Both the position numbers and the translations under genes were made by a program. Shown here one piece after another: positions 17,365 through 25,681 of a DNA stretch of 64,000 nucleotides (positions are counted from its first letter, which is position 1; every line of letters starts with the position of its first letter). The notes beneath the pieces are model-generated. The model was not told the origin of the DNA and did no database searches. It was given only the letters and a program-made list of their open reading frames with translations. Origin of the DNA: an uncultured Clostridia bacterium. Its GTDB lineage: Bacteria > Bacillota > Clostridia > TANB77 > CAG-508. The stretch is from NCBI GenBank assembly GCA_934141475.1, contig CAKPCG010000006.1, forward strand, positions 3,114-67,113. The letters run 5' to 3'.

Positions 17365-18564
17365 TTAGTTTACAATCTTTTGAGTAATCATTGGTGTATT
17401 TTCAGTAATTCTTTCAAAATTATATCCATTATCTTTTCCATATCTAATAATATCTCTTAGTGCATTTAATGTTTTGGTATTTCCAGAAAAGTCATGCATT
17501 AGAACTATGTTATTCCTATTCTTTCTTATTCCTTTAGTTACATTGTTGTAAACTGCTTCTTTAGTTTTTACATCTCCTGAATCTCCTGAGGCTACATTCC
17601 AATCATAGTATTTATATCCTTTTTCCAGTAAATTTACTGCTAAATTTGTCATTATACCTGGATTAAATTTACTAACTGTGTTTGAACTTCCTCCTGGAAA
17701 TCTAATAAGTTTCGTATCTATTCCTGTACTTTCTTTTACTTTATTATTTAAGTTGATAAAGTTATTTAATCCATTTTCTAGTGATCCATAAATATCCTTA
17801 TAATTATGTGAGACTCCATGAAGTCCTATTGAGTGTCCTTCTTTTGCTTCTCTTTTTACTAATTCTTCCTTTTTATTATTATAATCTAATATAAAAAATG
17901 TAGCTTTTACATTCTCTTCTTTTAAAATGTCTAAAATATGTGGAGTAATGTCTAGGCTTGGTCCATCATCAAAAGTTAAATAAATTACGCTTTCATTTTG
18001 CTTAGGTTTGTTTTTTATTAATATCCTCTCGTTTTTTGTTTCATTTCCTGAAGAATCTTTTACCTTATATATTATTTTATATTCATCTTCATTTATATTT
18101 TCTTTTTGAATTATTACATTGTTTGTAATATCTCCATCATAATTATCTTTTGCTACATATCCCATTTCTTCATATTCTTCATTTTCTTTTATATTTATAA
18201 TTTTACTTCCTTTAAGTTCTAAGTTTGGTGCAATATTATCATTTACTTCTATATTTCTAGTTGCATATGGTTTATTATTTATACAATAGTTTATATTATA
18301 TTTTCCGACTTTTGATGTGTCAACTTCACCTTTTACTTGAATTTTATCATTTATTTCTTTTTTGTGTACTGTTGCATTTGCTCCTAATTCCTTATATTCG
18401 CTTCCAAGTGTTAATGAAATATTACTGTCACCAATTAATTTAACTTGTGGCTTTTCCATAAAATAGCAAATTAATTTTATAGCTACTACTATTAGTATTA
18501 CAATTATTACTACCAAAATGATTTTTTTCTTGTTTATCTTTTTTATATTTTTTGCTTCGTTCAT
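17365..18564 (-). CDS. pdaV: membrane-anchored polysaccharide deacetylase, PdaV-like
   Basis: 399 residues: a membrane helix (about 15-34), two Ig-like DUF5011-type domains (about 40-185: LGSEYKELGANATV, NEEYEEMGYVAKDNYDGDIT), then a NodB deacetylase domain. The latter shows VIYLTFDDGPS (catalytic Asp and metal Asp), SIGLHGVSHN (metal His pair), RFPGGSS and VLMHDF. It should remove acetyl groups from cell-wall glycan outside the cell, which blocks lysozyme. It starts 14 nt after rsiV. The order sigV-rsiV-deacetylase is that of the C. difficile lysozyme-resistance operon (csfV, rsiV, pdaV), so the operon role is well supported. Confidence 0.9.
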   Translation of the reverse strand: MNEAKNIKKINKKKIILVVIIVILIVVAIKLICYFMEKPQVKLIGDSNISLTLGSEYKELGANATVHKKEINDKIQVKGEVDTSKVGKYNINYCINNKPYATRNIEVNDNIAPNLELKGSKIINIKENEEYEEMGYVAKDNYDGDITNNVIIQKENINEDEYKIIYKVKDSSGNETKNERILIKNKPKQNESVIYLTFDDGPSLDITPHILDILKEENVKATFFILDYNNKKEELVKREAKEGHSIGLHGVSHNYKDIYGSLENGLNNFINLNNKVKESTGIDTKLIRFPGGSSNTVSKFNPGIMTNLAVNLLEKGYKYYDWNVASGDSGDVKTKEAVYNNVTKGIRKNRNNIVLMHDFSGNTKTLNALRDIIRYGKDNGYNFERITENTPMITQKIVN

Positions 18565-18578
18565 ACTATATCTCTTTT

Positions 18579-19487
18579 CTATTTTAATATTTCAAATTCT
18601 GGTGTTCCCATATATCCAGCTGCTATTGAATATTTGTCAAAGATTATTACTGGATTTCCGTTTTTATTTATATAAAATGATTGATTTTCAGATATTCCAT
18701 GGAAATAATTATCTTCTCCTCTTATATATTCATCATCTGGATGAAAGTATCTTATGTTTTCATCACTTTTTTCTTGTTCTTCAATTTGTTTATAAATTTG
18801 TTTATCTATGATTTTTTTATAATCTTTTCCTAATATATCTTCTAATTTAATTTCTTTTTCTGTTTCTAAATTATAATTATATGTGTATATATCTTTACTA
18901 CTTGTATTTAGTCCTTCTTCCTTAATTAAAATAAATGATAACATATTATCTTTATTATATTTTACTTCATAGTCAATTCTTATATGATATTTTCCATATA
19001 TTGAACCATTAATATTGTTTTTTCCTATTTCTGCTGCTATTTGGTTTGCAGATTTTTCTGTTTCATTTAATAAGTCAACAATTTTTTGTGCTATTTTATT
19101 ATTTATCTTATTTTGCAAAATTTCATTATCTAAGTGTGCTACTTCTGGTATTTTGATATCTCTTTGAGAATTCTCTGTTTCGTCATGATAATCTGCCCAA
19201 GTTAAAATTTCAGCGACCTTTCCTATTACCGGTATGTTTTTAGCTGTTTCTGCAAATGTAACATTTGTGTTTAGTAATACTATGAATAAAAAGCAAAATG
19301 ACATCGCAGTTGATAATATGATTTTGCTTTGTTTTGTCAATAACTTTTTATTTATTTTCTCTAATATGTTTTTATTTCTATTTTCTTTATTCCTCTCATA
19401 TTCATAAATTATATTTTCTACCTTTTGATTTAACTCTTTTGGTATTTTAGTTGATTTATAAAAATTTTTTATTTTTTTAAAATTCAT
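18579..19487 (-). CDS. rsiV: RsiV-like anti-sigma factor
   Basis: 302 residues: a cytoplasmic N-terminal part of about 50 residues, one membrane helix (about 54-76, ILSTAMSFCFLFIVLLNTNV) and an extracellular DUF3298-type domain (LNTSSKDIYTYNYNLETEKEIKLEDILGKDYKK ... FHGISENQSFYINKNGNPVIIFDKYSIAAG). In Firmicutes RsiV binds lysozyme directly and is then cleaved, first by signal peptidase and then by RasP, freeing SigV. The start codon overlaps the sigV stop in TAATG, a sign of translational coupling. The domain order and the neighbouring ECF sigma and deacetylase genes make the assignment firm. Confidence 0.9.
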   Translation of the reverse strand: MNFKKIKNFYKSTKIPKELNQKVENIIYEYERNKENRNKNILEKINKKLLTKQSKIILSTAMSFCFLFIVLLNTNVTFAETAKNIPVIGKVAEILTWADYHDETENSQRDIKIPEVAHLDNEILQNKINNKIAQKIVDLLNETEKSANQIAAEIGKNNINGSIYGKYHIRIDYEVKYNKDNMLSFILIKEEGLNTSSKDIYTYNYNLETEKEIKLEDILGKDYKKIIDKQIYKQIEEQEKSDENIRYFHPDDEYIRGEDNYFHGISENQSFYINKNGNPVIIFDKYSIAAGYMGTPEFEILK

Positions 19488-19990
19488 TATAATTCGTCCT
19501 TTCCTATTTTTATTTTTAATTCTTTTAAAGCCTTATATAGTCTTGTTTTTACAGTGCTTAGGTTAGAATTTGTAATTTTAGAAATTTCAGCTAAACTCTT
19601 ATCTTCAAAAAATCTTAAAATAATAACAGTTTTTAGTTTTGGTTTTAGACTGTATATTGCCTTATATAAGTCCATTATATCCGTTATTTCTTTATCTTTA
19701 AAATCCTCTGAAGAAAATTCATAATCTTGAATATTAAATATTGGCTCTTTTTTTTGTTTTTTTAGATATTTTAAACTTTCATTTATTGCTATTCTATATA
19801 TCCAAGTTTCAAGATATTTTTCTTCTCTTAATTTTTCAAAATTATCTAAAGCTTTTACTATAATATTTTGTATTATATCTAAAGCTTGTTCTTCATCTTT
19901 AATATAACTAAACACTAGTCTATAAAGCTTTTCTTGATTTTTATTTATATATTGTATTATTTGCTGATTTCTTTTATCTAAATTTTTCAA
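19487..19990 (-). CDS. sigV: ECF sigma factor, SigV-like
   Basis: 167 residues, full length for an ECF sigma factor. Region 2 is LYRLVFSYIKDEEQALDIIQNIIVKALDNFEKLREEKYLETWIYRIA. Region 4 is LKPKLKTVIILRFFEDKSLAEISKITNSNLSTVKTRLYKALKELK with a clear HTH. TTG start behind AGGAG. It directs RNA polymerase to the lysozyme-response operon and, as is usual for this class, probably to its own promoter. It is first in the operon with rsiV and the deacetylase, all within the mobile element. Confidence 0.92.
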   Translation of the reverse strand: MKNLDKRNQQIIQYINKNQEKLYRLVFSYIKDEEQALDIIQNIIVKALDNFEKLREEKYLETWIYRIAINESLKYLKKQKKEPIFNIQDYEFSSEDFKDKEITDIMDLYKAIYSLKPKLKTVIILRFFEDKSLAEISKITNSNLSTVKTRLYKALKELKIKIGKDEL

Positions 19991-20020
19991 ATTTTTCTCC
20001 TCTTTCTTTGGCTTACATTT

Positions 20021-20050
20021 ATTAGATATTTTTCTTTATAAAAAAGTTTG
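20021..20050 (-). promoter_or_regulatory. possible autoregulated ECF promoter upstream of sigV
   Basis: On the minus strand CAAACTTTTT (20041-20050) is followed after about 15 nt by ATCTAAT (20021-20027), similar in layout to the AAC-type -35 and TCTAA-type -10 boxes of ECF sigma promoters. It lies about 30-60 nt upstream of the sigV start. The assignment rests on position and weak similarity. Confidence 0.35.
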
Positions 20051-20237
20051 TTTTTTTTATTTATTTTTTATTTATTTATTATACTTCAATATTATAAATA
20101 TTCATATAGTTATATATTTTTTGCTATACTTATAGATAAAATTTTATTTTTAATATATTACAATCTAAATTTCAATTTTAATATTTTAATTTAATGCCAA
20201 TTTATCACTGTATAATCTTTTTTCCAGATGTACTTCA

Positions 20238-20554
20238 ATGAAAAGAATCAAATCAAAATCTATCATTGCTTTATGTTTATCTTTAGTTATGTGCTTCCAA
20301 TGAATCAGGTTACCATAGAACGGTCAAACTTCAATAGCGACACTAGTATAGTGGTTGGTATCTTTAATAGTAACGGCACACGTGTTATGGACGATATGTG
20401 GTTTACTGGAAACGGAAAAAAGGAAAATATTTCAATGACAGTTCCTGGTGCATTCATAAATGGTGGAACTTATACTATTAAGTATAATATTTATCATGGA
20501 GGCACAACTCCTCTCGCTGGTGATGATGGCTGGATTGGTGTTTGGATTTACTAA
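20238..20554 (+). pseudogene. small secreted protein, frameshifted
   Basis: An ATG at 20238 opens a clear signal peptide, MKRIKSKSIIALCLSLVMCF, which stops after 21 residues. A second frame then carries about 75 residues of beta-rich sequence (SIVVGIFNSNGTRVMDDMWF ... GGTYTIKYNIYHGGTTPLAGDDGW) to a stop at 20554. At least one indel separates the two parts, and a third frame is open in between, so more than one lesion is likely. Codon use (GAC, AGC, TTC, GTG) differs from neighbouring genes, and an in-frame CGG occurs near 20322. This is a plus-strand gene in the element, followed by its own terminator. No family is recognised. Confidence 0.55.
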
Positions 20555-20603
20555 TCTTTGAGCCTTACTAATTTAGTTTAGTTAAAAAGACATCCTACAT
20601 TGG

Positions 20604-20637
20604 ACTAAAGCTCTCACTTGAAAGCTTTAGTTTTTTA
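20604..20637 (+). terminator. terminator after the broken secreted-protein gene
   Basis: A 9-bp stem ACTAAAGCT / AGCTTTAGT with a 10-nt loop is followed by TTTTTT on the plus strand, about 50 nt past the stop. Confidence 0.8.
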
Positions 20638-20796
20638 TATAAAAAGTTTTCTAAATAAAATAAGAGTGAAATTTATTTTTATATTTTATAAATTATTATA
20701 TAAATATATTCTTTTCAGTTGGTATAGAGTTGGTTTTAAAAGGGATTTGTAAGGGGGAATTTTTAAAAAAATACTCCCACATTTTTGGACATACTC

Positions 20797-21570
20797 CTAG
20801 CGTACATACTCTTTCCTTTTTTCCTCCCTTTGATTGTGTTCTTCAATGCACTTGATTACAAAATCTTCTGCTTGTTTTTCAGTTATTATATATTTGGGGA
20901 GTACCTTATTTATTCTTTCTGCACTAAATTTTATATGCTCTTTTTGGTTAGGTTTAGGCTGTTGCATTATTTCTTCAATTTTTTCTGTTGTCAATCTTCC
21001 CTCTTGACTCAATTTTTTCAAATATTGTGCCTATGATAATGTCGGTGTTGCCTCATCATATTCATATATATTGAGTATGATATATTGTTCATCATCTTTT
21101 AAATATGATAATTCTACTGCTGGGCTAAATGATATACGCTCATCATCTACTAGTATTAATAATTCTGGTATTAGTTCAGTTAGTCTAATGTATCTATACA
21201 CTGTATCTTTGCTTTCTCCGAATTCATTTCCTATTTTCTTTGCTGTTCTTTCCTCATTCAACTTTGTCGCAAGTTGCGACGAAGTTAAATCCGTTCTTTT
21301 TCCTTGATGTTTTTGTGCCTCTAACTTCATTTTATACGCAAATGCTTTTTCACTAGGTAGTATCTTTTCTCTTTGCATATTACTATCTACCATTTGAATT
21401 ATTGCCTCATCATCTGTTAAATTCCTTATAATACACGGAAGTTCTTTTATTTGTGCTAGTTCACTTGCTTTTTTTCTTCTATGTCCAGATATAATTTCAT
21501 AATTGACATCACTTCTTTGTCTTACAATTAAAGGGTGCATAAATCCCTCTGTTTTTATGCTTTCTGTCAT
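20797..21570 (-). pseudogene. parB: ParB-like partition protein, decayed
   Basis: The frame holds ESIKTEGFMHPLIVRQ, EIISGHRRKKASELA, DEAIIQMVDSNMQREKILPSEKAFAYKMKLEA and an HTH (NEFGESKDTVYRYIRLTELIPELL), the ParB N-domain and DNA-binding part. An in-frame TAG follows TPTLS, where relatives have Gln (LSQAQ). The C-terminal part (KKLSQEGRLTTEKIEEIMQQ ... REEKRKEYV) then continues in the same frame. The N-terminus is lost: the frame fuses directly to the ParA remnant at 21568-21570. This kind of ParB is typical of Firmicute conjugative elements. Confidence 0.85.
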
Positions 21571-22044
21571 TCCTTTGGCTGATAAATAATGTGCTTATAC
21601 TGGTATTATTACACTATCACTACTCGCAAGAGCATTAAGAGTAATCATACTTAATGACGGTCTACAATCAATTATTACATAATCGTATTTGTCTTTAATT
21701 TGGTTTAGGTAACTTTTCAATATAAATTCTCTACTCATTATATTTACAAGTCCTAGTTCTATTGTTTCTAAATCAATATTAGACAGAACTAAATCCACTC
21801 CCTCACTATGATGTAAAATTGCTTCATCTTCTTTTATTGGAATATCTTTTATTACTTTGTTTAATACATCTGCTAATGAATTCTCTAATTCGTCTTGATT
21901 TCTCCAGCCTAAACAAGTTGTCAAATCTCCTTGTGGATCTGCGTCAACAAGTAATACTTTCTTTCCATTTTTAACAAGTCATACTCCTAAATTTAATGCT
22001 GTTGTAGTTTTACCAACTCCTCCTTTCGTCTTTTATTTAGTCAT
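21568..22044 (-). pseudogene. parA: ParA-like ATPase, decayed and fused to parB
   Basis: Deviant Walker A KGGVGKTTTALNLGV, then an in-frame TGA, LVKNGKKVLLVDADPQGDLTTCLGW (switch I), YDYVIIDCRPSLSMITLNAL (Walker B), and SDSVIIPV followed by TAA and AHYLSAKGMT. Relatives read IPVQAQYLPAKGM here, so the TAA replaces Gln. After AKGMT the frame runs straight into ParB sequence, which means that the ParA C-terminus and ParB N-terminus were deleted together. At least three nonsense codons show that the partition module is dead. Confidence 0.85.
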
Positions 22045-22218
22045 TTAAAAATGACTATGTTACTTCGCTGATATGTATAAAACAAATAAAGCAAGTTGCT
22101 TTTATACAACCTGCTTATCTGTAATCTCTTTCTTTATGCTTAACTCTCTTTTCTTTTTAAAAACACAAAAGAGCCAATAATTCAATCGACTCTAATGTTT
22201 TATTCAATTTTAATTTTA

Positions 22219-22242
22219 CCTTGTTAAGAAGTATCCTTGATG
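22219..22242. other. attachment junction at the par end
   Basis: The arm CCTTGTTAAGAAG (22219-22231, plus strand) is the inverse of the arm at 12850-12862. The core CAT (minus strand, 22240-22242) is the last complete cwlD codon (His of DAGH). Beyond it the cwlD frame reads QGYFLTR and stops. Confidence 0.88.
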
Positions 22243-22404
22243 CCCAGCATCTATTATTATTGTTTTTCCTGATGCTGGCAAACTTACTGTTGAAATATAG
22301 CCATTTTGTTTTTCGTTTGTCTCACTAGTTAAAAAGAATATGAAAATTGATAAGAATATACCTGATAAAATTAATGTTATTCTTTTTTTGTTTAATATAA
22401 TCAT
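22240..22404 (-). pseudogene. cwlD: CwlD amidase, 5' segment (gene split by element)
   Basis: 55 codons starting at ATG 22404 (GAGG box 5-6 nt upstream): a membrane/signal helix (ITLILSGIFLSIFIFFL) and KTIIIDAGH, which contains the first zinc-ligand His of Amidase_3. In the integrated state translation continues into the element and stops after seven more residues. The next residues in relatives, GVPDEG, are found at 12837 in the same phase, so this is the front of the interrupted cwlD. It is preceded by a 317-residue membrane protein gene 66 nt away. Confidence 0.93.
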
Positions 22405-22469
22405 AAAAACCTCACTTTTTGTTTTTGGTAAATTATATTCATTTTGCTTAGTTTTTATGATTTTAAATT

Positions 22470-23423
22470 TTATCTTTCTTCATCATTTATTTCTTTTTGA
22501 GTATTATTTATTTGCTCTTTATCTCCATTTTCTTTTTGATACTCATAATTTGTTACAGCATTAACTAAATCATTATAATAATTTTTTCTACTTGCTTGTG
22601 CTCTTGGAGAATCATAATCTTCTTTGTTATTCATTTCTGCATAATATTTAATTCCGTTTCCTATTACACTTGCAACTTCTGGTAAAATTCCCTCTTCATA
22701 GCTTTGTACTGTTTCTTCTGAATCATATATATGAGTATATTTACCATTGTAGTATGCAACTATTTCTTCTGATTTTATATCCTTTTCTTCGTTTTCTACT
22801 CTTGCTGATATGGTATCTTTTTCAAATCCGTTTTCTATTCCATTTTTTTTATTTATTTTTCTTAAAATTTCATCTCCGTTTTCAGCTTTATCTTTATATA
22901 TTGTATAAATATAACCATTGCTTCCTTCATATTGCATACTTAGTGTTACATCATCTGTTGTTATTTTTTCTTGATTTTCTTCGTTATATTCGTCAGTATA
23001 AAATTCTTTTAAATATGTTAATAGTTCATTAGGATCTTTTATTTTGCTAATTTCTTGACTTACATCTTCTTGTACTTGTTGTTTTGTCTTTTTGGCTTCT
23101 ACATTGTATTTTATTTCATCTTTAAACTTTCTTTTATTTTCATCTTTTGTTGATTCATTCTCGCTTTGATTTTGGGCTTTACTTGTGCTAGCTGCACCTA
23201 ATAAATATCCACCTCCACCAACTAAAGCTAATGAAATAGCTGATGCTGAAAATACTGCAACTAATTTTGCCTTTTTTGCATTTCTTCTTATAATTTTAAT
23301 TTTTTCTTTTTTAGTTAATGGTCTTTGTTCTTCTCTTTCTTTTGCTCTTATATCTTCTCTACTTTTCTTATGTGTAAGTGATATAAAGATACTTCTTTTT
23401 CTGTTATGTGCTTCTTTATCCAT
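22470..23423 (-). CDS. hypothetical single-pass membrane protein
   Basis: 317 residues: a highly basic N-terminus (about 1-52, with many Lys and Arg), one membrane helix rich in Ala and Gly (about 53-75, VAVFSASAISLALVGGGGYLLGAA), then a charged extracellular region. The latter has a coiled-coil-like linker (KFKDEIKYNVEAKKTKQQVQEDVSQEI) and a compact part with YEGSNGYIYTIYKDK and IVAYYNGKYTHIYDSEET. No family is recognised. It lies 65 nt before cwlD on the same strand and may share its promoter, which would tie it to wall or spore functions; this is context only. Confidence 0.75.
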   Translation of the reverse strand: MDKEAHNRKRSIFISLTHKKSREDIRAKEREEQRPLTKKEKIKIIRRNAKKAKLVAVFSASAISLALVGGGGYLLGAASTSKAQNQSENESTKDENKRKFKDEIKYNVEAKKTKQQVQEDVSQEISKIKDPNELLTYLKEFYTDEYNEENQEKITTDDVTLSMQYEGSNGYIYTIYKDKAENGDEILRKINKKNGIENGFEKDTISARVENEEKDIKSEEIVAYYNGKYTHIYDSEETVQSYEEGILPEVASVIGNGIKYYAEMNNKEDYDSPRAQASRKNYYNDLVNAVTNYEYQKENGDKEQINNTQKEINDEER

Positions 23424-23498
23424 ATTTTATCCTCCACTTTTTATTCATAGTTATTATATACTTTACTTAAGTATATATCAAGTATTTTTAATAAAAAA

Positions 23499-23531
23499 AA
23501 CTTTTGCACATTTAATATGCAAAAGTTTTTT
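23499..23531. terminator. terminator after hup
   Basis: A 10-bp stem AACTTTTGCA / TGCAAAAGTT lies between A and T runs. On the minus strand it ends the hup transcript with a run of eight T; it can also act on the plus strand. Confidence 0.88.
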
Positions 23532-23547
23532 ATATATTTAAATAAAA

Positions 23548-23826
23548 TTATTTTTTATTTACGATGTCTTTTAAAGCTTTTCCAGCTTTGAATACTGGAG
23601 CTTTTGAAGCAGGTATTTTTATTTCTTCTTTAGTTTGTGGATTTCTTCCTTTTCTTGCAGCTCTTTTTCTTACTTCAAATGATCCAAATCCTACTAATTG
23701 AATTTTGTCTCCTTCTGTTAAAGCTTCTGTTACTACTTCGATAAATGCATTTACTGATGCTTCAGCTGCTTTTTTTGTTTCTCCTGTTTTTGCAGCTACT
23801 GCTGCTACTAATTCAGCTTTGTTCAT
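23548..23826 (-). CDS. hup: DNA-binding protein HU
   Basis: 92 residues, the standard length for HU, with MNKAELVAAVAAKTGETKKAAEASVNAF at the front, VGFGSFEVRKRAARKGRNPQT in the DNA-grasping arm and KIPASKAPVFKAGKALKD at the end. It binds and bends DNA without strong sequence preference and compacts the nucleoid. AGGAGG box before the ATG. It stands alone, with a strong terminator behind it. Its codon use (GCA/GCT, GGA) is typical of a highly expressed gene in this genome. Confidence 0.97.
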   Translation of the reverse strand: MNKAELVAAVAAKTGETKKAAEASVNAFIEVVTEALTEGDKIQLVGFGSFEVRKRAARKGRNPQTKEEIKIPASKAPVFKAGKALKDIVNKK

Positions 23827-23936
23827 TATAATTACCTCCTAAAATATGTGTGTATGTAGTTACTTTCCATGCTGTTTTCGCACTTTTATAATCTACTTTA
23901 ATTAATTTATTCGCCAATCTTCGATAAAATCCCTCT

Positions 23937-25523
23937 TTATTTAGAAATTTTTTTATTTTTATTTAATATTTTTATTTCTTTTAGTGAAATTATTCTTAAA
24001 ATTACTATTAAAACTATATATATTAAAAGACTTGCAAATAGTGTTAATATTATAGACAAATAGCTATTTTTTATACACTTTGCATTTTGGTATATTAAAC
24101 TTGATAATGTTATCATTATAATTGTTGCTATAAATGGTTTTATTATAACTTTTTTTATATTCAATTTAATTTTTATGTTTTTGTTAAGTATAATTATTCC
24201 TATTGTAAATGCAACTATATTACATACTATATTTCCAATTATAGCTCCATATATTCCTATCTTTGGATTTGGTAGTAATGTTATATTAATTACTAATTTA
24301 AATATCATTCCAATCCCGAATGCAATTGCTGGTACACCCACTTTTCCTATTGCTTGAAGTATTCCATTTATAGTTTGTGCTAGAATCATAAATATTATAG
24401 ATATACTACTTATTTTTAAATACATACTACCTTCCATAGCATTTGGAAATAATACCATCAATATTTCTTTAGAATATACGTACATGATTGCTGTAATTGG
24501 AAATGCAATTAAAACACTCACCAAAATAAATATTTCCGATTTTTTTCTTACTTCTTCTATTCTTCCTTTTGCCATTGATTTAGAAATACTTGGAACCAGT
24601 GCTGTTACAAATGCTATATTTAATGAAAATGGTAAACTACATAAGCTGTCTATTTTTCCACTTAATATTCCATATTGAATTTTTGCTTCTTCTTCTGTTA
24701 AAAATCTTTTTAGGTATCTTACAATTGTAAATGAATCTATATTTTTATTAAATGATGATATTAAACTGCTTATTGATATAGGCATTGCAACTGTTAATAT
24801 TTTTTTTAATGTTTTTCTTATTCTAGTTGGTTTGTAATTTACTGTTTCTGTGATTTCTTGTGCTATTTCTCTTCTTTTTAATCTGTAATACATATATATG
24901 TATATAAAACTTGTAATTGTTGCAACTGTAGTTGCAAAATTTGCAGAAGCAGACATTATTTCTGTATTGTTTTTACCAAGTATAATAACTATTTCTACTA
25001 AAACTATTGTAAATACTGTTTTAAATATCTGTTCTACAGATTGCGATTTAGCAGTTACTGAAAAGTTTTGTCTTCCATTAAAATATCCTCTTACAACAGA
25101 TGTAATTGATACAAAAAATATTGATGGAGAAAGTGCAATTAGTGAGTATTTTGCCTCTGGTATTTGTAAAAACGCATTTGCTATTTTTTCTGCACCTAGA
25201 AATAATAAAATAGAACCTACTAAGCCTATAAATGCAAATGTAACAAATGCTATCTTAAAAATTTTATGTGCTCCTTTATTATCTCCTATTGCTAATCTTT
25301 CAGAAACTAAATATGAAATTGCATTGGGAACACCAGTAGATGAAAATGTAAGAAGTAATGCGTATATTTGAAATCCACTACTATAAATAGCGTTTCCTGC
25401 ATCTCCAAATCCTTGTTTATTTGTTAAATATAATTTATATATTAGTCCTATTACCTTTATAAAAATTTGTGAAATTAATAATGACATAATTCCTTTTATT
25501 ATTCCCTCTTTTTTATTTTCCAT
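23937..25523 (-). CDS. SpoVB/MurJ-like polysaccharide flippase
   Basis: 528 residues with 12-14 predicted membrane helices, of the MOP superfamily (polysaccharide biosynthesis / SpoVB group). Typical parts are GIMSLLISQIFIKVIGLIYKLYLT, SSTGVPNAISYLVSE, GYFNGRQNFSVTAKSQSVEQIFKT and LPFSLNIAFVTALVPSISK. Such proteins flip lipid-linked cell-wall or exopolysaccharide precursors; in endospore formers SpoVB acts in cortex synthesis. I take the ATG at 25523; the spacing to AAGGGG is long, and a TTG at 25547 is possible. The rplM promoter sits immediately upstream on the other strand. Confidence 0.88.
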   Translation of the reverse strand: MENKKEGIIKGIMSLLISQIFIKVIGLIYKLYLTNKQGFGDAGNAIYSSGFQIYALLLTFSSTGVPNAISYLVSERLAIGDNKGAHKIFKIAFVTFAFIGLVGSILLFLGAEKIANAFLQIPEAKYSLIALSPSIFFVSITSVVRGYFNGRQNFSVTAKSQSVEQIFKTVFTIVLVEIVIILGKNNTEIMSASANFATTVATITSFIYIYMYYRLKRREIAQEITETVNYKPTRIRKTLKKILTVAMPISISSLISSFNKNIDSFTIVRYLKRFLTEEEAKIQYGILSGKIDSLCSLPFSLNIAFVTALVPSISKSMAKGRIEEVRKKSEIFILVSVLIAFPITAIMYVYSKEILMVLFPNAMEGSMYLKISSISIIFMILAQTINGILQAIGKVGVPAIAFGIGMIFKLVINITLLPNPKIGIYGAIIGNIVCNIVAFTIGIIILNKNIKIKLNIKKVIIKPFIATIIMITLSSLIYQNAKCIKNSYLSIILTLFASLLIYIVLIVILRIISLKEIKILNKNKKISK

Positions 25524-25540
25524 AAAAATCGCTAAACCCC

Positions 25541-25569
25541 TTGACAAATTTACTTTTTTGTAATAAAAT
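25541..25569 (+). promoter_or_regulatory. sigma-A promoter of rplM-rpsI
   Basis: TTGACA (25541-25546), a 17-bp spacer, then TAAAAT (25564-25569). It drives the plus-strand ribosomal operon starting at 25682. Confidence 0.8.
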
Positions 25570-25574
25570 TATTC

Positions 25575-25665
25575 AGTATTATGAGAAAATATGAATTAAA
25601 TGTAAGACTTCTCCCCGGTGGTTTTAAATTTAATTATCATATAAATATATAATTAATTAAAATAG
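25575..25665 (+). promoter_or_regulatory. rplM leader, possible L13 autoregulatory RNA
   Basis: About 100 nt of untranslated leader lie between the promoter and rplM. It contains the unusually GC-rich block GACTTCTCCCCGGTGG (25603-25618) in an AT-rich setting. In many Firmicutes L13 represses its own operon through a structured leader at this place. The block and position fit, but I cannot fold or align it here. Confidence 0.4.
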
Positions 25666-25681
25666 GAGGGTACATTTTACC

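Larger units (their letters stand above)
12839..22241. mobile_element. 9.4-kb serine-recombinase element inserted in cwlD
   Basis: The two halves of cwlD stand 9,402 bp apart with a shared core CAT. The element ends carry 13-bp inverted arms (12850-12862 and 22219-22231). A large serine recombinase gene lies at one end, with its stop 4 nt from the arm. Contents in order from 12.8 kb: recombinase, a 51-residue protein, several small genes, a sigma-like HTH protein, a pdaV-rsiV-sigV operon, a broken secreted protein, and decayed parB and parA. The par and sigma-like genes resemble those of conjugative elements, but no relaxase, coupling or type IV secretion gene remains, so it is a reduced, non-conjugative derivative. 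Precise excision would restore cwlD in frame. Confidence 0.92.
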
